From assembly GCA_046757965.1 (NCBI GenBank), contig JBHHZI010000142.1, positions 1-8,521 on the forward strand: a stretch of DNA of 8,521 nucleotides. The letters run 5' to 3'. The notes below the pieces were generated by a model. It had not been told where the DNA came from, did no database searches, and saw only the letters and a program-made list of their open reading frames with translations. Shown one piece after another: positions 6,629 through 8,521 of this stretch. The number at the start of each line of letters is the position of its first letter. Position 1 is the first letter of the stretch. This stretch comes from JBHHZI01 sp046757965. Lineage in GTDB: Bacteria > Acidobacteriota > Polarisedimenticolia > SMYD01. A program made the position numbers and the translations under genes.

Positions 6629-6654
6629 TTGTCTGGATGGGCCTTCTTGCGGCG

Positions 6655-6682
6655 TGCCCGCTGGACTCACCGCCAGCGGGCA
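6655..6682. terminator. Strong hairpin between convergent genes
   Basis: TGCCCGCTGG and CCAGCGGGCA form a perfect 10-bp stem with an 8-nt loop (ACTCACCG). It lies between the convergent stops at 6589 and 6729, where a bidirectional terminator would be expected. Neither strand has a T-run after the stem, so the mechanism is unclear. The rest of the 139-nt intergenic stretch shows no gene. Confidence 0.45.
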
Positions 6683-6728
6683 TCACGGGGGTGGTGGACA
6701 GCGACCGGACGGACGGGGTGAGAGACCC

Positions 6729-7613
6729 TCAGGCCGGTGGAGTGCTGTCGGGCTGGCCCCAGTCTTGCCAGAAGACCCACTCGGCCGTGGGATGTCGCTC
6801 CCGCGCGGCCTCTTCGCGGTCGAGCAGGGCGTCACTCAGGCCCTTCCCCTCGCCCCAGTAACCCAGCACCAGCATCACCGCGGGTTCGAAGTCGGTCGGC
6901 ACATGGAAGAGGTCCCGGGCGAGTTTCGGGTCGAAGCCGGCCATCTGATGGCCAACCAGGCCCAGCGCCGTGGCCTCGGCCATCATGGCCAGGGTGGCCG
7001 CGCCGGCGTCGTACATGGCGTGACGATTGATGCGGCGATTCTTCTTGAACTTGCGCGCCACCGCCACCAGCACCATCACCGGCGCCGACCGAGCCCACGA
7101 GTTGCCCTCGACCAGTGCCTCCGCCACCTCGTCCCGGCGGGCGGCCTCGGTCACGACGACATATCGCCACGGCTGCTCGTTGAAGCTGGACGGAGACCAG
7201 CGTGCCGCCTCGAATATCCGGTTCAGGAGGGTCCGGGGCACCGGCTCGTCGGTGAACGAATGAGGAGACCAGCGGTCAGCGAACAGGGAGAGGATCGGTG
7301 CGTCGGTGTCGGCCGGGCGACCCGGATGGTCCGCGGCCCGCTCGAGGGCCTCGAGAAGATGCTCATCGTCCGTCGACAGACCCTGGTCCGTGAGCGCCAG
7401 CGCCACGGCCAGCTTCACGTTGGGACCGGAGAGGTTGAGATCGGGGATTCGCCGGAACGCGCGTGCCTGCTCGATCGCCCGGGTAACAAAACCCGCGGCA
7501 TACACCGGCTCGGAGAACTCGAAACGTGCCGTCGCGGTCCCCTCACCGAAGAGTCGCCAGCGGGGAAACCGGTCCAGGGCCCCGCGCAGTAGTTCATCTC
7601 TCGTCGGCTTCAT
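6729..7613 (-). CDS. Fusion of a pterin dehydratase-like domain and a nitroreductase
   Basis: A 294-residue cytoplasmic protein with two domains. Residues about 1-94 resemble pterin-4a-carbinolamine dehydratase (PCD/DCoH): an early Trp (W19), a strand-helix core (ARFEFSEPVYAAGFVTRA), and NVKLAVALALTDQGLSTDDEHL near the end. The family's catalytic His-His-Pro is here R-I-P (55-57), and the His of Thr-His-Asp is Thr75, so dehydratase activity is doubtful. Residues about 105-265 are a nitroreductase, an FMN-dependent NAD(P)H oxidoreductase. They carry DRWSPHSF near the FMN phosphate site, ARWSPSSFNEQPWRYVVV, DAGAATLAMMAEATALGLVGHQMAGFD and VMLVLGYWG. I chose the ATG because AGGGAG lies 6 nt upstream; the open frame continues 98 codons further but with shadow-like composition. 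The substrate is unknown, possibly a pterin-like or quinone compound. It is separate from the envelope operon and convergent to the antiporter. Confidence 0.9.
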   Translation of the reverse strand: MKPTRDELLRGALDRFPRWRLFGEGTATARFEFSEPVYAAGFVTRAIEQARAFRRIPDLNLSGPNVKLAVALALTDQGLSTDDEHLLEALERAADHPGRPADTDAPILSLFADRWSPHSFTDEPVPRTLLNRIFEAARWSPSSFNEQPWRYVVVTEAARRDEVAEALVEGNSWARSAPVMVLVAVARKFKKNRRINRHAMYDAGAATLAMMAEATALGLVGHQMAGFDPKLARDLFHVPTDFEPAVMLVLGYWGEGKGLSDALLDREEAARERHPTAEWVFWQDWGQPDSTPPA

Positions 7614-7619
7614 CAGAAT

Positions 7620-7625
7620 CTCCCT
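7620..7625 (-). promoter_or_regulatory. Ribosome binding site of the fusion gene
   Basis: AGGGAG on the minus strand, 6 nt before the ATG at 7613. It supports a start immediately before the PCD-like domain and argues against the longer open frame. Confidence 0.7.
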
Positions 7626-7802
7626 CTCACGGTATCGTGCCGCACCCTCCCCTTCCGGCGGCTCCGCTGGTTCTGCCCGACCGGAAGATGTCCCACGACC
7701 GCAACTCCAGCCAGCGGATGTGGCCGCGCACCCAGACACCAAAGACGGTCCGGATCCGCGCTGAATAGCCTCATGGGTTGGTTCCTGGCCTCGAAAGGGC
7801 AC

Positions 7803-7831
7803 AGCATACAAGAGATGCGCCTCAATCGGAA
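7803..7831 (-). promoter_or_regulatory. Possible promoter of the fusion gene
   Basis: On the minus strand TTCCGA (7826-7831) and TATGCT (7803-7808) are separated by 17 nt. The -10 matches four of six consensus bases and the -35 is weak. Transcription would start near 7796, giving a leader of about 180 nt. The remainder of the spacer 7614-7879 holds no gene I can support. Confidence 0.3.
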
Positions 7832-7852
7832 GGACCCGGCCGGAACCGGTCC
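7832..7852 (-). repeat. Inverted repeat downstream of the HD-GYP gene
   Basis: GGACC and GGTCC flank an 11-nt GC-rich interior that can pair further with a bulge, about 28 nt beyond the HD-GYP stop. On the minus strand it is followed by TTCC only. A weak terminator candidate. Confidence 0.25.
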
Positions 7853-7879
7853 GGCAGACGCAGACCGCGGGCTGGGGGC

Positions 7880-8521
7880 CTAGCGACTCTCCAGGGGAGG
7901 CAGGCAATCGGGGTCGATGTGGCCATCATCGGCGGTCACATCGACGGAGCGGTCCTGGGCAATCCGGGCCGACGTTGCCTGGACCTGGGCCCGGGCCTGG
8001 TCGTAGACGTCGGCACAATCGCCGCGTTCGATCACGGCCACGAACACGTCCACGAGTTCGCGGTCGAAGACGCTCCCGGCCAGCTTCCGGAAACGGGCCA
8101 GCGCATCATCCATCTCCACGGCCCGCTGGTACGGCCGATTGGTGGTCATGGCATCCCAGCAATCCGCCACCGTCACCACGCGCGCCCCGAGGGGAATGTC
8201 CTCTCCTGCGAGCCCGTCCGGATAGCCGCCGCCATCCCATCGTTCGTGGTGGTGCTTCATGCACGGGATGACCTCGCGAAGCTGGCCGATGGGACTCATG
8301 ATGTTGGCCCCCCGAACCGGGTGGGTCTTCATCTGGTCGTACTCCTCCGGCGTCAGGGGCCCCGGCTTGTTCAGGATCTTGTCCTGGATGCCGATCTTGC
8401 CGACGTCATGGAGGAGAGCACCGATCTCGATCTTCCAGATCTCCGCCCGGGGGAGGTCCAGGGCGCGGGCCAGGGCTCCCGCATACATCCTCACCCGCGA
8501 CGAGTGCCCGTGGGTGTAGGC
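7880..8521 (-). CDS. HD-GYP domain cyclic-di-GMP phosphodiesterase (5' part outside window)
   Basis: 213 C-terminal residues are visible and the frame is open to the window edge. HD-GYP enzymes hydrolyse cyclic di-GMP to pGpG or GMP at a two- or three-metal centre and control motility and biofilm behaviour. The diagnostic motifs appear in order: YTHGHSSRV at the edge, LLHDVGKIGIQDKILNKPG (HD pair and metal site), MKTHP, then HHERWDGGGYPDGL (the GYP motif), and ARVVTVADCWDAMTTNRPY. All metal ligands expected in this part are present, so it should be active. The missing N-terminus probably carries a sensor or receiver domain, which cannot be judged here. A polar, Asp-rich tail of about 50 residues follows the domain and ends in a TAG stop. 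The ATG at 8494 is internal to the domain and is not the start. Confidence 0.95.
   Translation of the reverse strand, partial: AYTHGHSSRVRMYAGALARALDLPRAEIWKIEIGALLHDVGKIGIQDKILNKPGPLTPEEYDQMKTHPVRGANIMSPIGQLREVIPCMKHHHERWDGGGYPDGLAGEDIPLGARVVTVADCWDAMTTNRPYQRAVEMDDALARFRKLAGSVFDRELVDVFVAVIERGDCADVYDQARAQVQATSARIAQDRSVDVTADDGHIDPDCLPPLESR

Noticed and set aside
5489..6670. 393-residue open frame on the minus strand opposite the antiporter
   Set aside because: Gln/Glu/Arg/His-rich antisense of a hydrophobic membrane protein; no domain recognised.
6654..7592. 312-residue plus-strand frame opposite the nitroreductase fusion
   Set aside because: His/Arg/Gly-rich antisense; the minus frame has clear nitroreductase motifs.
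1..8521. CRISPR array, tRNA, rRNA, insertion sequence or phage genes
   Set aside because: No spaced repeats, no cloverleaf or rRNA sequence, no transposase or integrase motifs were found; composition and coding style are uniform across the window.

Overview
The window is dense, GC-rich bacterial DNA (8521 bp) with eight protein-coding genes, no RNA genes, no mobile elements and no CRISPR array. Two genes run off the ends: a lytic transglycosylase at the left and an HD-GYP protein at the right. Lipobox-type signal peptides, an MltD-type murein transglycosylase and YkuD-fold L,D-transpeptidases point to a Gram-negative with a peptidoglycan sacculus and an outer membrane. The alanine/glutamate-rich coiled-coil lipoprotein resembles DUF4398-type proteins that I associate with uncultured GC-rich phyla (Krumholzibacteriota/Eisenbacteria-like lineages). 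That placement is an impression, not a demonstrated result.

Left part (1-5138): a cell-envelope locus. On the minus strand lies mltD (lipoprotein, SLT domain, start of a LysM domain). Its control region (1529-1740) is shared with a divergent plus-strand operon. That operon encodes (a) a small coiled-coil lipoprotein, (b) a membrane-anchored L,D-transpeptidase with a long helical N-terminal stalk, (c) a second, canonical L,D-transpeptidase, and (d) a secreted protein of unknown function. Protein (d) starts inside (c) and, by eye, looks like a YkuD-fold relative that has lost its catalytic residues. Together these genes suggest coordinated glycan-strand cutting and 3-3 crosslinking or lipoprotein attachment.

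Middle (5139-6728): a spacer with a perfect 16-bp palindrome and a second hairpin, followed by a polytopic ion:proton antiporter/anion transporter of the CitMHS_2 kind. A convergent intergenic region with two strong hairpins closes this unit.

Right part (6729-8521): two minus-strand genes. The first is an unusual fusion of a pterin-4a-carbinolamine-dehydratase-like domain, with its catalytic histidines replaced, to a nitroreductase. The second is the C-terminal part of an HD-GYP cyclic-di-GMP phosphodiesterase. A 264-nt spacer with a possible promoter lies between them.

The most interesting items are the PCD-like/nitroreductase fusion, the putative pseudo-transpeptidase in the envelope operon, and the arrangement of that operon opposite mltD.
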